DNA of 64,000 nucleotides from Pseudovibrio japonicus (GCF_014651595.1 NZ_BMXE01000007.1:62001-126000); one strand, 5' to 3'. Counted from the first letter of the stretch, positions 52,949 through 62,977 are shown. Notes: a model not told the origin generated them from the sequence alone. Numbers and translations: made by a program.

Positions 52949-54526
52949 ATGAAGACTTTTTTGATTGCCGCGCTCGCAGGCGTGTCGATGCTCGCCATAA
53001 ATTCGGCTCAGGCAGTGGAACGAGGCGGCGCTCTTACCTTTGCGCGCTATGATGATTCCAATCTGGTTGATCCGGTCTATGCGGACCGTAACCCTGATAT
53101 CTGGATGGTCACAAACCTCTACGACACCCTGCTGCGCACGAAGGCAGACGGTAGAACCATCGTTCCGGGTCTGGCCTCCGGCTATCAGGTTTCTCTGGAC
53201 GGTAAAACCGTCACTCTGACTCTGCGCGAGGGCATCAAGTTTTCCGATGGCTCTCCGATTACGCCAGAAGATGTGAAGTTCTCTCTAGAGCGCGCCACAA
53301 ATCCGGATTTCGGCCCATGGTCTGGTCTGCTGGGCTCGGTTGAAAGCATCACTGCCACCGAGAGTGGGGTGACGCTTGCCATGAAGAACCCTGATCCAAC
53401 AATCATTTCCATTCTGGCAACCTTCAACACCGCGATTGTTTCCAAGGCAGCGTTTGAAGCCGCGCCGGGTGCTACGGATCAGGAAAAAGCAACGGCCCTG
53501 TTTGCGGCGGGCACACCGGTTTCAGGACCATTTACGCTTAAAGAGCGTACTCGCGGCAGCACCATGACGTTCTCTGCAAATCCGCATTACTGGCGTCAGG
53601 GGGAAGACGGTAAGGCATTGCCATATCTGGATGAAGTCAGCTTCATCGTAATTCCGGATGATGCAACCCGTATTCTGAAACTACAGGCCGGTGAAGTGAA
53701 CGGCGCCGAGTTTGTTCCATTCTCCCGCGTTGCGGAACTGGAAGCAGACCCTGCGATCAACATGGAGCTGTACCCGTCCACCCGCATCATTTACGCGCCA
53801 ATCAACTCCCGCGAAACCCGTGCGGACGGTTCTGCGAACCCGATGGCGACAAATGAGGCGCGTCAGGCACTCAACTACGCGATCAACAAGGATGCCCTGA
53901 TCCAGCTGATCACCCATGGCACCGGTCAACCGATGACTTCACCTTTGATGGCATCGACAACCCAGCTGGCGCATGATGGTGGCCCGCTCTTCCCATATGA
54001 CCCTGCCAAGGCGAAAGAGCTGGCGGCGGCCTCCGGTCTTGAAGGCGCGGAAATCACTTTGACCACGCTGGCTGGCTCTTCCGATGATGCAACCCTGTTT
54101 GCAGCGATCCAGCAGATGTGGGGTGCCATCGGTGTGAGTGTGAAGGTGGAGCAGGTTGATAACGCAACCCGCGGTGCGAAAAACCGCTCCGGTGAGTTTG
54201 ATGTTCACACCTACGGCTGGGTGAATGATGTGAATGATCCGGCGCAGGTTGCTGGCTGGCTGGGCTATTACCCAACCCGCAAGGCTGTGGGCACCGGTTG
54301 GAACAATGCAGAGTTCAACGCTCTGTATGAAGCCTCTAACACAGAGATCGACCCGGAAAAACGCAGTGAGCAGTACCTGCGCATGCAGGAAATCTACCGC
54401 GATGCTGCTCCGCTGTTGTTCCTCTATGAAACGCCGTTTGCTGTGGCCCTTTCTGCCAACGTGAATGGCTATCTCCAGACACCGTTGGGGAACAATGAGT
54501 TCTCCTCGGCGTGGATTGCAAAATAA
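52949..54526 (+). CDS. peptide ABC transporter substrate-binding protein (SBP_bac_5)
   Basis: A 525-aa periplasmic binding protein of the DppA/OppA family. A signal peptide is clear (FLIAALAGVSMLAINSAQA, cleaved near residue 22). The mature chain shows the family segments LTLREGIKFSDGSPITPEDVKFSLERA in pieces and NYAINKDALIQLITHGTGQPM. The ATG at 52949 has GAGGGGAC before it; the frame upstream is not used. It heads a complete importer with two permeases, two ATPases and an aminopeptidase P, pointing to di- or oligopeptides as ligand. Confidence 0.93.
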   Translation: MKTFLIAALAGVSMLAINSAQAVERGGALTFARYDDSNLVDPVYADRNPDIWMVTNLYDTLLRTKADGRTIVPGLASGYQVSLDGKTVTLTLREGIKFSDGSPITPEDVKFSLERATNPDFGPWSGLLGSVESITATESGVTLAMKNPDPTIISILATFNTAIVSKAAFEAAPGATDQEKATALFAAGTPVSGPFTLKERTRGSTMTFSANPHYWRQGEDGKALPYLDEVSFIVIPDDATRILKLQAGEVNGAEFVPFSRVAELEADPAINMELYPSTRIIYAPINSRETRADGSANPMATNEARQALNYAINKDALIQLITHGTGQPMTSPLMASTTQLAHDGGPLFPYDPAKAKELAAASGLEGAEITLTTLAGSSDDATLFAAIQQMWGAIGVSVKVEQVDNATRGAKNRSGEFDVHTYGWVNDVNDPAQVAGWLGYYPTRKAVGTGWNNAEFNALYEASNTEIDPEKRSEQYLRMQEIYRDAAPLLFLYETPFAVALSANVNGYLQTPLGNNEFSSAWIAK

Positions 54527-54540
54527 TTCCTCCAATGAGT

Positions 54541-54573
54541 GTGCCCGGTGGCTGCGACCCCACCACCGGGCAC
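54541..54573 (+). repeat. stem-loop after the ABC binding protein gene
   Basis: GTGCCCGGTGG (54541-54551) pairs with CCACCGGGCAC (54563-54573), 11-nt loop, in the first bases after the stop. It probably protects or attenuates the mRNA, keeping binding protein output above permease output. Confidence 0.65.
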
Positions 54574-54638
54574 ATGTCAGCCAGGGTAGGTTGGTCTGTT
54601 CATATTGGTAGGCGCAGACCATTTGCCTAACGCAATCC

Positions 54639-54684
54639 AAAAAGCCGAAGCGTCACGCCCGGAAACCTGTCGCTTCGGCTTTTT
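54639..54684 (+). terminator. intra-operon Rho-independent terminator
   Basis: AAAAAGCCGAAGCG (54639-54652) pairs with CGCTTCGGCTTTTT (54671-54684), a perfect 14-bp stem ending in T-run. It lies between the binding protein and the first permease, so part of the transcripts stop here. Confidence 0.8.
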
Positions 54685-54713
54685 ATCCCTATGCCCCCTA
54701 ATAGGACTCAGGA

Positions 54714-55655
54714 ATGTCGTCACTTTCTTATCTGGTGTCACGCCTGTTGCAGATCATACCGACCTTCCTTCTTGTGATGGTCGTTATCTTTCTGCTCGTG
54801 CGTATGCTGCCAGGGGATCCGGCCATTGCTATGGCCGATGCCAAAGCCACTGAAGCACAGCTGGAACTGATCCGGCAAAAACTAGGGCTCAATGAACCCT
54901 TCTTCATGCAATTCTTCTACTTCGTAAAGAACACCCTGAGCGGTGACATGGGCACATCCATTCTGCTCAAAGCCCCTGTTCTTGACGTTATTATCGAACG
55001 TATTCCGGTAACTGCGTTCCTCACCCTTTATGCGGTTGGCCTTTCCATTCTCATTGCTGGTCCCCTTGCCTTTGTTGCTGCGCTGAACAAAAACGGCATG
55101 CTCGACATTGCCATTCGCAGCAGCTTTCAGGTGGGGCTCTCCACACCGGTGTTTTACATTGGCCTGTTGTTGCTCACCTTCCTCGCCGCCTCCCTGCGGC
55201 TGTTTCCGGTGGGCGGGTATGGCACCACGTTCTTGGAACACCTGCACCACCTCATGTTGCCGGCGCTCACCGTCGCGCTTTACACCTCCGCCATCATCAT
55301 GCGTAATCTGCGCTCTGCGGTGATTGAGGTGCTGGATGCAGAATATGTGCAGTTCGCCCGCTCCAAGGGCCTGTCGCGCAGTGTTGTTCTGGGCCGCCAT
55401 GTTCTGCGCAATGCGCTGATCTCCACCGTCACCCTGCTTGGCCTTTCCATCGGCGCACTAATGAGCGGTACGCTGGTAACGGAGACCGTTTTCGCCGTGC
55501 CCGGCCTTGGCCGCTTGATGCTGGAAGCTATCTTTGCCCGCGACTATCCGCTGATTCAGGGCCTTACTCTTACCTTCGCTGTTATGGTTTCTCTCGTGTT
55601 TCTGTTCACCGACATGGTGCAGGCATGGCTTGATCCGAGGTTGCGCCTGTCATGA
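54714..55655 (+). CDS. peptide ABC transporter permease (DppB-like)
   Basis: A 313-aa membrane protein with six helices. The N-terminal SRLLQIIPTFLLVMVVIFLLVRMLPGDPA and the EAA-type loop FARSKGLSRSVVLGRHVLRNAL, read in pieces, identify a DppB/OppB permease. Its stop overlaps the next gene by 4 bp. Confidence 0.93.
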   Translation: MSSLSYLVSRLLQIIPTFLLVMVVIFLLVRMLPGDPAIAMADAKATEAQLELIRQKLGLNEPFFMQFFYFVKNTLSGDMGTSILLKAPVLDVIIERIPVTAFLTLYAVGLSILIAGPLAFVAALNKNGMLDIAIRSSFQVGLSTPVFYIGLLLLTFLAASLRLFPVGGYGTTFLEHLHHLMLPALTVALYTSAIIMRNLRSAVIEVLDAEYVQFARSKGLSRSVVLGRHVLRNALISTVTLLGLSIGALMSGTLVTETVFAVPGLGRLMLEAIFARDYPLIQGLTLTFAVMVSLVFLFTDMVQAWLDPRLRLS

Positions 55656-56527
55656 CCCAGCTCGATACACTTCAAGCCACCACACCACAAAAACCGAAGC
55701 TGCACCCACGGGTCAAAGCGCTGCTGCGACCGGGGTTTCTGCTGGGCTTCTTCATCTTATCCTCCTCCATCATTCTGGCTGTGTTTCCAGGGGCGTTCGC
55801 GCCGTATGATCCCAATGCCTTTGACTTTATGGCGATCAAGCAGCCACCAAGCTGGGCGCACCCGTTCGGCACAGACAATCTGGGCCGTGATACGCTGTCC
55901 CGTGTCATCTGGGCATATCAGGTTGATATGCAGATTGCGTTTTTCGCCACCTTCTTTGCCATGGTGATTGGCGTTATTGTTGGCTCGCTGGTAGCCTATC
56001 ACGGCGGCATTGCCGACGTGCTTTTTGGCCGCGTGGTGGATGTGACCATCACCTTCCCGTTTCTCGTGCTGGTCATTGCCGTTGTTGCGGTTTTGGGACC
56101 GGGACTGACCAACATGTATGTGGCGGTTACGCTGGTGCAGTGGGTCTATTATGCCCGACTCACCCGTGCTGAAATCATGACCCAGATGACAAGCGACTAT
56201 GCCTCTGCTGGCCGCGTTATGGGTTACTCCTCACCGCGCATCATCTTCCGTCATCTGCTGCCCAATGCCATGACGCCGCTCATCACCTTCTGGATGACTG
56301 ATATGGCGCTGGCAATTCTGCTGGGCTCCTCCCTTGGTTATCTGGGCCTTGGTGCGCAGCCTCCGCAGGCAGAATGGGGTGTGTTGATTGCAGAAGGCCG
56401 CAACTTCATCACCACCGCGTGGTGGATGAGCCTGATGCCGGGAATTGCCATTGTTTTGACGGGGCTCGGGTTCTCTCTTGTCGGAGACAGCCTTGCCGAT
56501 GTGCTCAGACCACGGGGGGCCTCCTGA
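55652..56527 (+). CDS. peptide ABC transporter permease (DppC-like)
   Basis: A 291-aa membrane protein. The HPFGTDNLGRDTLSRVIWAYQVDMQIAF segment, read in pieces, is the DppC/OppC hallmark, and the EAA loop YASAGRVMGYSSPRIIFRHLLPNAM follows. It overlaps DppB by 4 bp and its TGA shares a base with the ATG of the next ATPase. Confidence 0.93.
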   Translation: MTQLDTLQATTPQKPKLHPRVKALLRPGFLLGFFILSSSIILAVFPGAFAPYDPNAFDFMAIKQPPSWAHPFGTDNLGRDTLSRVIWAYQVDMQIAFFATFFAMVIGVIVGSLVAYHGGIADVLFGRVVDVTITFPFLVLVIAVVAVLGPGLTNMYVAVTLVQWVYYARLTRAEIMTQMTSDYASAGRVMGYSSPRIIFRHLLPNAMTPLITFWMTDMALAILLGSSLGYLGLGAQPPQAEWGVLIAEGRNFITTAWWMSLMPGIAIVLTGLGFSLVGDSLADVLRPRGAS

Positions 56528-57522
56528 TGAGCAACCAGCAAAAAAGCCTGTTACAGGTTCGCGATCTGACGACCACCTTTCACAGCAAAGGCCGTGTCCT
56601 GCGAGCCGTCGATGGCATCTCCTTTGATGTGCGCGCTGGCGAGGTCCTCGGGCTGGTGGGGGAAAGCGGCTCCGGCAAGTCCATCACCCTGCGCTCCATC
56701 ATCGGCCTTGCCCGTGATTACGGCACGGTGGAAGGAAAAGTCTATTGGAAGGGCGAAGACTTGCTTGCCCGGAGCGAAACGCAGTTGCGTTCCATTCGTG
56801 GCAGCCAGATCTCCATGATCTTTCAGGAACCAATGACATCCCTCAACCCGCTGCTCACCGTGGGCTTGCAGATTGAGGAGAACCTGAAGGCCCACACCGA
56901 GCTGGAACGTGCCGCCCGCAAGGCCCGCGCCATTGAGCTTCTGGACATGGTGGGCATTCCGAGCGCCGCCTCACGGCTCAAGGACTTCCCGCACCAGTTC
57001 TCTGGCGGCATGCGCCAGCGCGTCATGATCGCCATTGCGCTGGCCTCAAATCCGAAACTGCTGCTTGCGGACGAGCCGACCACCGCGCTCGACGTCACTA
57101 TTCAGGACCAGATCCTGCAACTGCTGCTGTCTCTGGCCAAGGACCTCAACATGGCGATTGTGCTCGTGACCCACGATCTGGGCGTGGTCGCCCAAACCTG
57201 TGACCGCGTTGCGGTGATGTATGCAGGACGTCTGGTGGAAACCGGATCGGTGCGTGATGTTTTGAAACGACCGCAGCACCCGTATACGCTCGGTCTTTTG
57301 AAATCGGTACCGGAAAACATTCCTCCCCGCACACCGCTCTACTCTGTTCCCGGCACACCACCTGCGCTGGATGCCCTGCCACAAGGCTGTGCCTTCGCAC
57401 CAAGGTGTCTGAAGGCAGAGGACGTGTGCATGAAGAGCAAGCCTCCCCTGTTAGTTATTGATGAGGGAATTTCATCTGCCTGCCATTTTCTTGAGGTTGC
57501 TCGCGAGGAGGTGCCCGCATGA
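56527..57522 (+). CDS. peptide ABC transporter ATP-binding protein (DppD-like)
   Basis: A 331-aa ATPase. Walker A GESGSGKS, signature FSGGMRQRVMIA, Walker B LLLADEPTTALD and the switch His HDLG are all present. The C-terminal oligopeptide-type extension (CAFAPRCLKAEDVC) has the cysteine set of this subfamily. It starts at the ATG overlapping DppC's stop; the upstream frame is inside dppC. Confidence 0.94.
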   Translation: MSNQQKSLLQVRDLTTTFHSKGRVLRAVDGISFDVRAGEVLGLVGESGSGKSITLRSIIGLARDYGTVEGKVYWKGEDLLARSETQLRSIRGSQISMIFQEPMTSLNPLLTVGLQIEENLKAHTELERAARKARAIELLDMVGIPSAASRLKDFPHQFSGGMRQRVMIAIALASNPKLLLADEPTTALDVTIQDQILQLLLSLAKDLNMAIVLVTHDLGVVAQTCDRVAVMYAGRLVETGSVRDVLKRPQHPYTLGLLKSVPENIPPRTPLYSVPGTPPALDALPQGCAFAPRCLKAEDVCMKSKPPLLVIDEGISSACHFLEVAREEVPA

Positions 57523-58535
57523 CCAATCAGGCTCCGGTTTTGCAAGTTGAAGACCTGCATTTGCACTTTCAGCTCAAAAGATCCCTTTTCGACGCAATTC
57601 AACGCAAACCTTTACGCAAAGTCAAAGCGCTCAATGGGGTAAGCCTAGAGGTGAAACGGGGTGAAACCCTTGGCATCGTTGGCGAATCTGGCTGTGGGAA
57701 GTCCACTTTGGCGCGCTGTCTGGCCCGGCTTTACGAGGCTGACAAAGGCACCATTCGCTACGATGGGCACGAGGTTGCTGCCAAAAACGCGGCGGATTTG
57801 AGGGAGTATAACCGCAAGGTCCAGATGATGTTTCAGGACCCCTATTCCTCCCTCAATCCGCGCATGACAGTGCGGCAGGTTTTGACCGAGGCGCTGCGCG
57901 TTCACAACATGCGGCCTCCTGAGCAGATCAACGACCGTATCGCCGAGCTGCTCGATTTGGTGCGCCTGCCTCAGGATGCGGCGGACAAGCTGCCCCATGA
58001 GTTTTCCGGCGGCCAGCGTCAACGCATTGCAATTGCACGGGCTTTGTCGGTGGAGCCTGAAGTGCTGGTTGCCGACGAGCTGGTCTCCGCGCTGGATGTC
58101 TCCGTGCAGGCGCAGGTGGTAAACCTGCTGTTGGAGCTGCAGGAAAAGCTGCATCTGACCATCCTCTTCGTGGCTCATGACCTTAGACTTGTGCGCCATG
58201 TATCCCACAGGGTCGCGGTGATTTATCTGGGCTCCATTGTTGAGATCGGAGATTCAGAAGAGCTCTTCAACGCCCCAAAACACCCCTACTCCAAAGCTTT
58301 GCTGGCAGCAGCACCTTCTCTTGATCCCGATAAACGCCATACACGGCCTTCAATTTCGGGCGAACTGCCAAGCCCGCTCAACGTGCCCAAGGGCTGCGCG
58401 TTCCATGCAAGATGTCCCCATGCATCGGACCTTTGCAGGACAGAGATCCCAGAGTTGAGGGCGGTGGATGAGTTGGGTCAGGTGGCTTGTCACCATGCCG
58501 AAGCGCTTTTATCAGCGCCAGTCCTCATCAAGTAG
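57519..58535 (+). CDS. peptide ABC transporter ATP-binding protein (DppF-like)
   Basis: A 338-aa ATPase paired with DppD. Walker A GESGCGKS, signature FSGGQRQRIAIARAL and Walker B VLVADELVSALD are clear; D-E-L rather than D-E-P is a small variation. C-terminal CAFHARCPHASDLC is the same Cys extension. It overlaps the previous gene by 4 bp and is followed 11 bp later by the aminopeptidase P gene. Confidence 0.94.
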   Translation: MTNQAPVLQVEDLHLHFQLKRSLFDAIQRKPLRKVKALNGVSLEVKRGETLGIVGESGCGKSTLARCLARLYEADKGTIRYDGHEVAAKNAADLREYNRKVQMMFQDPYSSLNPRMTVRQVLTEALRVHNMRPPEQINDRIAELLDLVRLPQDAADKLPHEFSGGQRQRIAIARALSVEPEVLVADELVSALDVSVQAQVVNLLLELQEKLHLTILFVAHDLRLVRHVSHRVAVIYLGSIVEIGDSEELFNAPKHPYSKALLAAAPSLDPDKRHTRPSISGELPSPLNVPKGCAFHARCPHASDLCRTEIPELRAVDELGQVACHHAEALLSAPVLIK

Positions 58536-58546
58536 GCGAGCGATAT

Positions 58547-60352
58547 ATGTTGGAAAATCAGAAGTTTGAGACAATTACAGATCGTCTGAATCTTATTCGG
58601 GGCGAACTTAAACGGACCGGACTGGATGCGGTTATTCTCCCGCGCTTTGACGAGCATCAGGGGGAGTACTGCGCCCCGCATGATGAGCGTCTGGCATGGG
58701 CAACCGGCTTCACCGGCTCTGCTGGTCTGGCAATTATCACGCATGATCAAGCGGTTATGTTCGTTGATGGCCGCTACACCGTTCAGGTGCGCAACCAATG
58801 CAGCAGTGAGGTGTTTTCCTACCAGCATATCTTTGATGAACCACTGGAAAATTGGATATCTGCCAATATGAAGGCGGGTCAGCAGATCGGCGTCGATCCC
58901 ATGCTTATCCCCTCCCTCTGGTGGGATCGCTTTGCAGGTGGTGCAGAAGAAGCAGGTGCTGCGCTAGTGGCAACAGTCGGCAATCTCATTGATGCGGTCT
59001 GGTCCGATCAGCCGGACAAACCACTTGCTCCGGTTATGCCCTACTCCATTGAAAAAGCAGGAAAAACCAGCATGGAGAAGCGTACGGAGATCGCCGCGCT
59101 TCTCAAAACAGTTGGCGTAAAGATGCTGGTTGAAACCCAGCCGGACAATATCGCATGGCTCCTAAATGTTCGCGGTGGCGACGTTGAGTTCAACCCGATC
59201 CCACACTCCTTCCTGCTCTTGAAGGATGATGGTTCTTGCAACTGGTTCGTGGATTCCCGCAAGCTTTCCAATGACTTGAGTGAGTATGAGCTGGAGAATG
59301 TTGAGACAGCCGACCCTGCCAGTTTCATCGGGTCACTGGAAAAACTGACGGAATCAGGCACGCAGGTTCTGATCGATCCTTTATGCTCCCCGGTCGCAAC
59401 CCGCAGCGCTGTTCAGGCAGCTGGCGGTGTTCCGATGATGGAGCAAGGCGCGGTTACGCTAACCAAGGCGAAGAAAAATGATCGAGAACTCAAAGGCTTG
59501 CGTGATTGTCATGTGCGTGACGGAATTGCGTGGACCGAGTTTGCAGCCTGGCTAAAGCGGGAAGTGCCGGAACGGGCAAAGGCTGGTGATCCGGTGCGCG
59601 AACTGGACGCGGAAGAGCGAATCCTGATGGAGCGCCAACGCCAGAAAGACTTTGTATATCCGAGCTTTAGAAGCATCTCTGCCGCCGCTGGCAATGCAGC
59701 CATGTGCCACTACGCGGCAACTGATGCCAGCAACGCGGCCATCCTACCCGAGAACACCTACCTGCTGGATTCCGGCGGTCAGTATCAGGATGGCACCACG
59801 GACGCCACGCGCACCTTTGCATTTTCGCAGGTATCACCGGAGTTCAAACGCGCCTACACCGCTGTTTTTAAAGGATTTGTCGCCCTTGCATCACTGCGGT
59901 TTCCAAAAGGGACCCAAGGCCATCATATCGATGGTTTTGCTCGTAGACCGCTCTGGGATCTGGGACTCGACTACGACCACGGGACCGGACATGGTATCGG
60001 CCACTTCCTCTCGGTCCACGAACAACCGCAACGCATCGGCAAACCTCATAATCCGGTGGATTTGGTTGCTGGTATGGTGATGTCCATCGAGCCGGGATTT
60101 TACCTTGCAGATCAATACGGTATCCGGATTGAGAACCTGTTCGAGATTGTCGAGGAAGACGATGGCTTCCTTGCCTTCAGGAACCTCTCCTACATTCCGA
60201 TCGAACCGCAGATGCTCAACATGGTTGACCTGACACGGACCGAACTCAAATGGCTTGGCGACTACAATACGGATCTGAAACGGGTGCTTGGCCCGGAGCT
60301 GAGCCCGGATGCCTATGACTATCTGTTAAGCTGTACCGAGCTGGCGGAATAA
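58547..60352 (+). CDS. aminopeptidase P (Xaa-Pro aminopeptidase), M24 family
   Basis: A 601-aa three-domain M24 peptidase. Residues ~1-330 are two creatinase-like N-terminal domains; the catalytic pita-bread domain follows. Metal ligands fall in YLLDSGGQYQDGTTDATRTF (two Asp), GTGHGIGHFLSVHE (His), MSIEPGFYL (Glu) and YGIRIENL (Glu). It removes N-terminal residues before proline. Its position at the end of the peptide importer operon fits breakdown of proline-containing peptides after uptake. The ATG at 58547 is chosen over an upstream frame within dppF. Confidence 0.9.
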   Translation: MLENQKFETITDRLNLIRGELKRTGLDAVILPRFDEHQGEYCAPHDERLAWATGFTGSAGLAIITHDQAVMFVDGRYTVQVRNQCSSEVFSYQHIFDEPLENWISANMKAGQQIGVDPMLIPSLWWDRFAGGAEEAGAALVATVGNLIDAVWSDQPDKPLAPVMPYSIEKAGKTSMEKRTEIAALLKTVGVKMLVETQPDNIAWLLNVRGGDVEFNPIPHSFLLLKDDGSCNWFVDSRKLSNDLSEYELENVETADPASFIGSLEKLTESGTQVLIDPLCSPVATRSAVQAAGGVPMMEQGAVTLTKAKKNDRELKGLRDCHVRDGIAWTEFAAWLKREVPERAKAGDPVRELDAEERILMERQRQKDFVYPSFRSISAAAGNAAMCHYAATDASNAAILPENTYLLDSGGQYQDGTTDATRTFAFSQVSPEFKRAYTAVFKGFVALASLRFPKGTQGHHIDGFARRPLWDLGLDYDHGTGHGIGHFLSVHEQPQRIGKPHNPVDLVAGMVMSIEPGFYLADQYGIRIENLFEIVEEDDGFLAFRNLSYIPIEPQMLNMVDLTRTELKWLGDYNTDLKRVLGPELSPDAYDYLLSCTELAE

Positions 60353-60373
60353 CTCTGCCCGCCAGATATAACA

Positions 60374-60403
60374 AGCCCCGCACAGCGCACGCTCTGCGGG
60401 GCT
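60374..60403. terminator. hairpin between convergent operons
   Basis: AGCCCCGCA (60374-60382) pairs with TGCGGGGCT (60395-60403), 12-nt loop. It separates the aminopeptidase gene from the convergent alcohol dehydrogenase gene and can act both ways. Confidence 0.6.
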
Positions 60404-60438
60404 AAGTATTTGTAAGACATAATGGATCAGGCGTAAGC

Positions 60439-61590
60439 CTATTCCTCGATTGCCTCTTTGAGCAGTGCTTTTGCAGAATCAAGCGTCAGCTCAACCGGAT
60501 TGCCTCCGGCGCTTGGATCTTTGATTGCCTCTGCGGCCAATACATCGATCTTATCAGTACCAACGCCCATCTTGCTCAGGTTCTCCGGAACACCCATATC
60601 CGAACGCATCTGCATAACAAAGTTGTAAAAGCCGTCGAAACCACCCTCTATACCCAGATACGCTGCAAGACGGTCAATGCGTTCTTCAATGGCACTGCGG
60701 TTGAATTTGAGCACCGTTGGCATGATCACAGCATTGGTCATCCCGTGGTGCGTGTTGTACAGCGCGCCAATTGGGTGAGACAGCGCATGAATGGCACCAA
60801 GTCCCTTCTGGAAAGCGACCGCCCCCATGGCTGCTGCACTCATCATGTTGCCACGCGCTTCGATATCATTTGGATTTTCAAAGACTTTTGGCAGGTTCTC
60901 TTTCACAAGGCGCATGCCTTCCACCGCAATGCCCTGGGACATTGGGTGATAAAATGGAGAACTGTAGGCCTCAAGGCAATGGGCAAAGGCGTCAATACCA
61001 GTACCGACGGTGATCTTTTCTGGCAAACCAACAGTCAATTCCGGATCACAAATCACCACGCTTGGAAGGATCTTCGGGTGGAAGATGATCTTCTTCACAT
61101 GGGTTTCGGAATTGGTAATAACGCTTGCACGGCCGACTTCAGAACCGGTTCCGGCTGTGGTTGGAATGGCGATGTTTGGAAAGATCTCGTCTTCATCAGC
61201 GCGGGTCCACCAATCGTCGACATCTTCAAAGTCCCAAACCGCACGGGTTTGTCGTGCCATGAAAGCGATCAGCTTACCAAGGTCAAGGCCGGAACCACCT
61301 CCGAATGCGATCACACCATCATGATTACCGGCGTTAAACGCGGCAACACCCGCCTCCAGATTGAGTTCAGTCGGGTTTGGGTCGACTTCGGCGAAAATAG
61401 CGCACCCAAGACCGGCTTTCTCCATGATGTCTATTGTATCGTTTGTGATTGGGAGGTGCGAGAGTCCTCGGTCGGTGACAAGCAGAGGCTTGGTGATACC
61501 TGCAGCGGAGCAGGCATCGGCAAGTTCCTTGATACGTCCGGCACCAAAGCGGATTGAGGTTGGGTAGCTCCAGTTTGCTGTCAAGGTCAT
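60439..61590 (-). CDS. iron-containing alcohol dehydrogenase
   Basis: A 383-aa group III (iron-dependent) alcohol dehydrogenase. The NAD-binding GGGSGLDLGKLIAF and the metal-binding HALSHPIGALYNTHHGMTNA, in pieces, are conserved. It is 4 bp downstream of the ALDH gene. Together with the GS-like gene the trio could oxidise a gamma-glutamylated amino alcohol, such as gamma-glutamyl-ethanolamide, to the acid. That is inference; a simple alcohol oxidation is the alternative. Confidence 0.9.
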   Translation of the reverse strand: MTLTANWSYPTSIRFGAGRIKELADACSAAGITKPLLVTDRGLSHLPITNDTIDIMEKAGLGCAIFAEVDPNPTELNLEAGVAAFNAGNHDGVIAFGGGSGLDLGKLIAFMARQTRAVWDFEDVDDWWTRADEDEIFPNIAIPTTAGTGSEVGRASVITNSETHVKKIIFHPKILPSVVICDPELTVGLPEKITVGTGIDAFAHCLEAYSSPFYHPMSQGIAVEGMRLVKENLPKVFENPNDIEARGNMMSAAAMGAVAFQKGLGAIHALSHPIGALYNTHHGMTNAVIMPTVLKFNRSAIEERIDRLAAYLGIEGGFDGFYNFVMQMRSDMGVPENLSKMGVGTDKIDVLAAEAIKDPSAGGNPVELTLDSAKALLKEAIEE

Positions 61591-61594
61591 TTTC

Positions 61595-62977
61595 TTATGC
61601 CTTTTTAAGGTGGTAGGACTTCGGACGGGTCAGGTTCTGATAGCCGATGACAGAAAGAGCGCCACCGCGACCAGTGTCTTTGCAACCCGTCCAGCACAGA
61701 GCCGGATCCAGATAATCAGCCCGGTTCATGAAGACAGTACCGGTTTCAATCTGCGCGCCGATTTTCGCCGCCCGTGCAGCATCTTGTGTCCAAAGAGAAG
61801 CTGTCAGACCATAGTGGCTGTCGTTCATCAGGCGGATCGCTTCTTCGTCGCTTTCCACTTTCATGATCCCGACCACGGGTCCAAAACTTTCTTCGCGCAT
61901 CATGTCCATATCGTGGTTGACGTCCACGAGGATCTGCGGAGCCAGATAAGCGCCGCCGTCATCTTCCGGGAAAAGCTCCGGATCGATCAAAGGCTTGGCG
62001 CCTTTTTCGATAGCATCAGCAACCTGCTCGCGCACCAAAACTGCAAAGCGGACGCTGGCCATTGGGCCAAGGGTTGTTGCCTCGTCCAGCGGATTGCCGA
62101 GTTTGTAGGCAGAAACAATCTCTACGGCCTTCTTCACAAACGCATCGTACTTGGAAGAATGCACATAAATACGCTCAATACCGCAGCAGCACTGGCCGGA
62201 GTTGAACATAGCACCGTCAATGAGGGTCTCGGCAGCTGCCTCAACATCTGCATCATCCATCACGTAGCCGGGATCTTTGCCGCCAAGCTCAAGGCCAAGG
62301 CCTGTGAAGGTGCCAGCCGCCGCAATCTCCATGGCGCGTCCACCACCGACAGAGCCGGTGAAGTTGACGAAGCCGAAGTTGCGGCCCGCGATCAGGTGCG
62401 AGGTGGTATCGTGATCAAGGAACAGGTTCTGGAACACTTCTGCCGGAACACCTGCTTCAGCAAAGGCACCGGCCATGCGCTCACCCACCACAAGGGTCTG
62501 GGTTGCATGTTTCAAGATCACTGCGTTGCCTGCAATCAGGGCCGGTGCAACGGTGTTGATTGCGGTCATGTACGGATAGTTCCATGGCGCAATCATGAGA
62601 ATAACGCCATGTGGCTCTTTCTCGATGCGGCGTTCGAAGTCGCCACTTTCCTCGACAACGATCGGCTTCAGGCTTTCTTCCGCGATCTTAGCCATGTACG
62701 ACGCGCGCTCGTTAAAGCCACCAAACTCACCGCCATAACGCACCGGACGGCCCATCATTTTTGCAAGTTCAGGAACGATCTGGTCGTTCTGTTCACCAAT
62801 CTTTGCAACCCCAGCCATCACCAGACTAATGCGCTCCTGCACCGGGCGTGCCGCCCATTCTTTCTGTGCAGCCCTGGCTCTAGCGATGACGGCTTCTGCT
62901 TCTTTCTGGGTCGCGACCGGACGTTCTGCAAATACAGAACCATCAACCGGCGAAATACATTTTAGTGTTTTTGTCAT
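61595..62977 (-). CDS. aldehyde dehydrogenase family protein
   Basis: A 460-aa NAD(P)-dependent aldehyde dehydrogenase. The active-site loop LELGGKDP (E230) and the nucleophile in SGQCCCGIER (C264) are present, along with APWNYPY (N133). At 460 aa it is slightly short of typical ALDH. The ATG at 62977 is chosen; the frame reaches into the upstream gene. It sits between the GS-like gene (34 bp) and the iron ADH (4 bp). Confidence 0.92.
   Translation of the reverse strand: MTKTLKCISPVDGSVFAERPVATQKEAEAVIARARAAQKEWAARPVQERISLVMAGVAKIGEQNDQIVPELAKMMGRPVRYGGEFGGFNERASYMAKIAEESLKPIVVEESGDFERRIEKEPHGVILMIAPWNYPYMTAINTVAPALIAGNAVILKHATQTLVVGERMAGAFAEAGVPAEVFQNLFLDHDTTSHLIAGRNFGFVNFTGSVGGGRAMEIAAAGTFTGLGLELGGKDPGYVMDDADVEAAAETLIDGAMFNSGQCCCGIERIYVHSSKYDAFVKKAVEIVSAYKLGNPLDEATTLGPMASVRFAVLVREQVADAIEKGAKPLIDPELFPEDDGGAYLAPQILVDVNHDMDMMREESFGPVVGIMKVESDEEAIRLMNDSHYGLTASLWTQDAARAAKIGAQIETGTVFMNRADYLDPALCWTGCKDTGRGGALSVIGYQNLTRPKSYHLKKA

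Noticed and set aside
61610-62965. 451-codon plus-strand open frame
   Set aside because: Antisense to the aldehyde dehydrogenase gene; it has His/Cys-rich low-sense composition and no motif.
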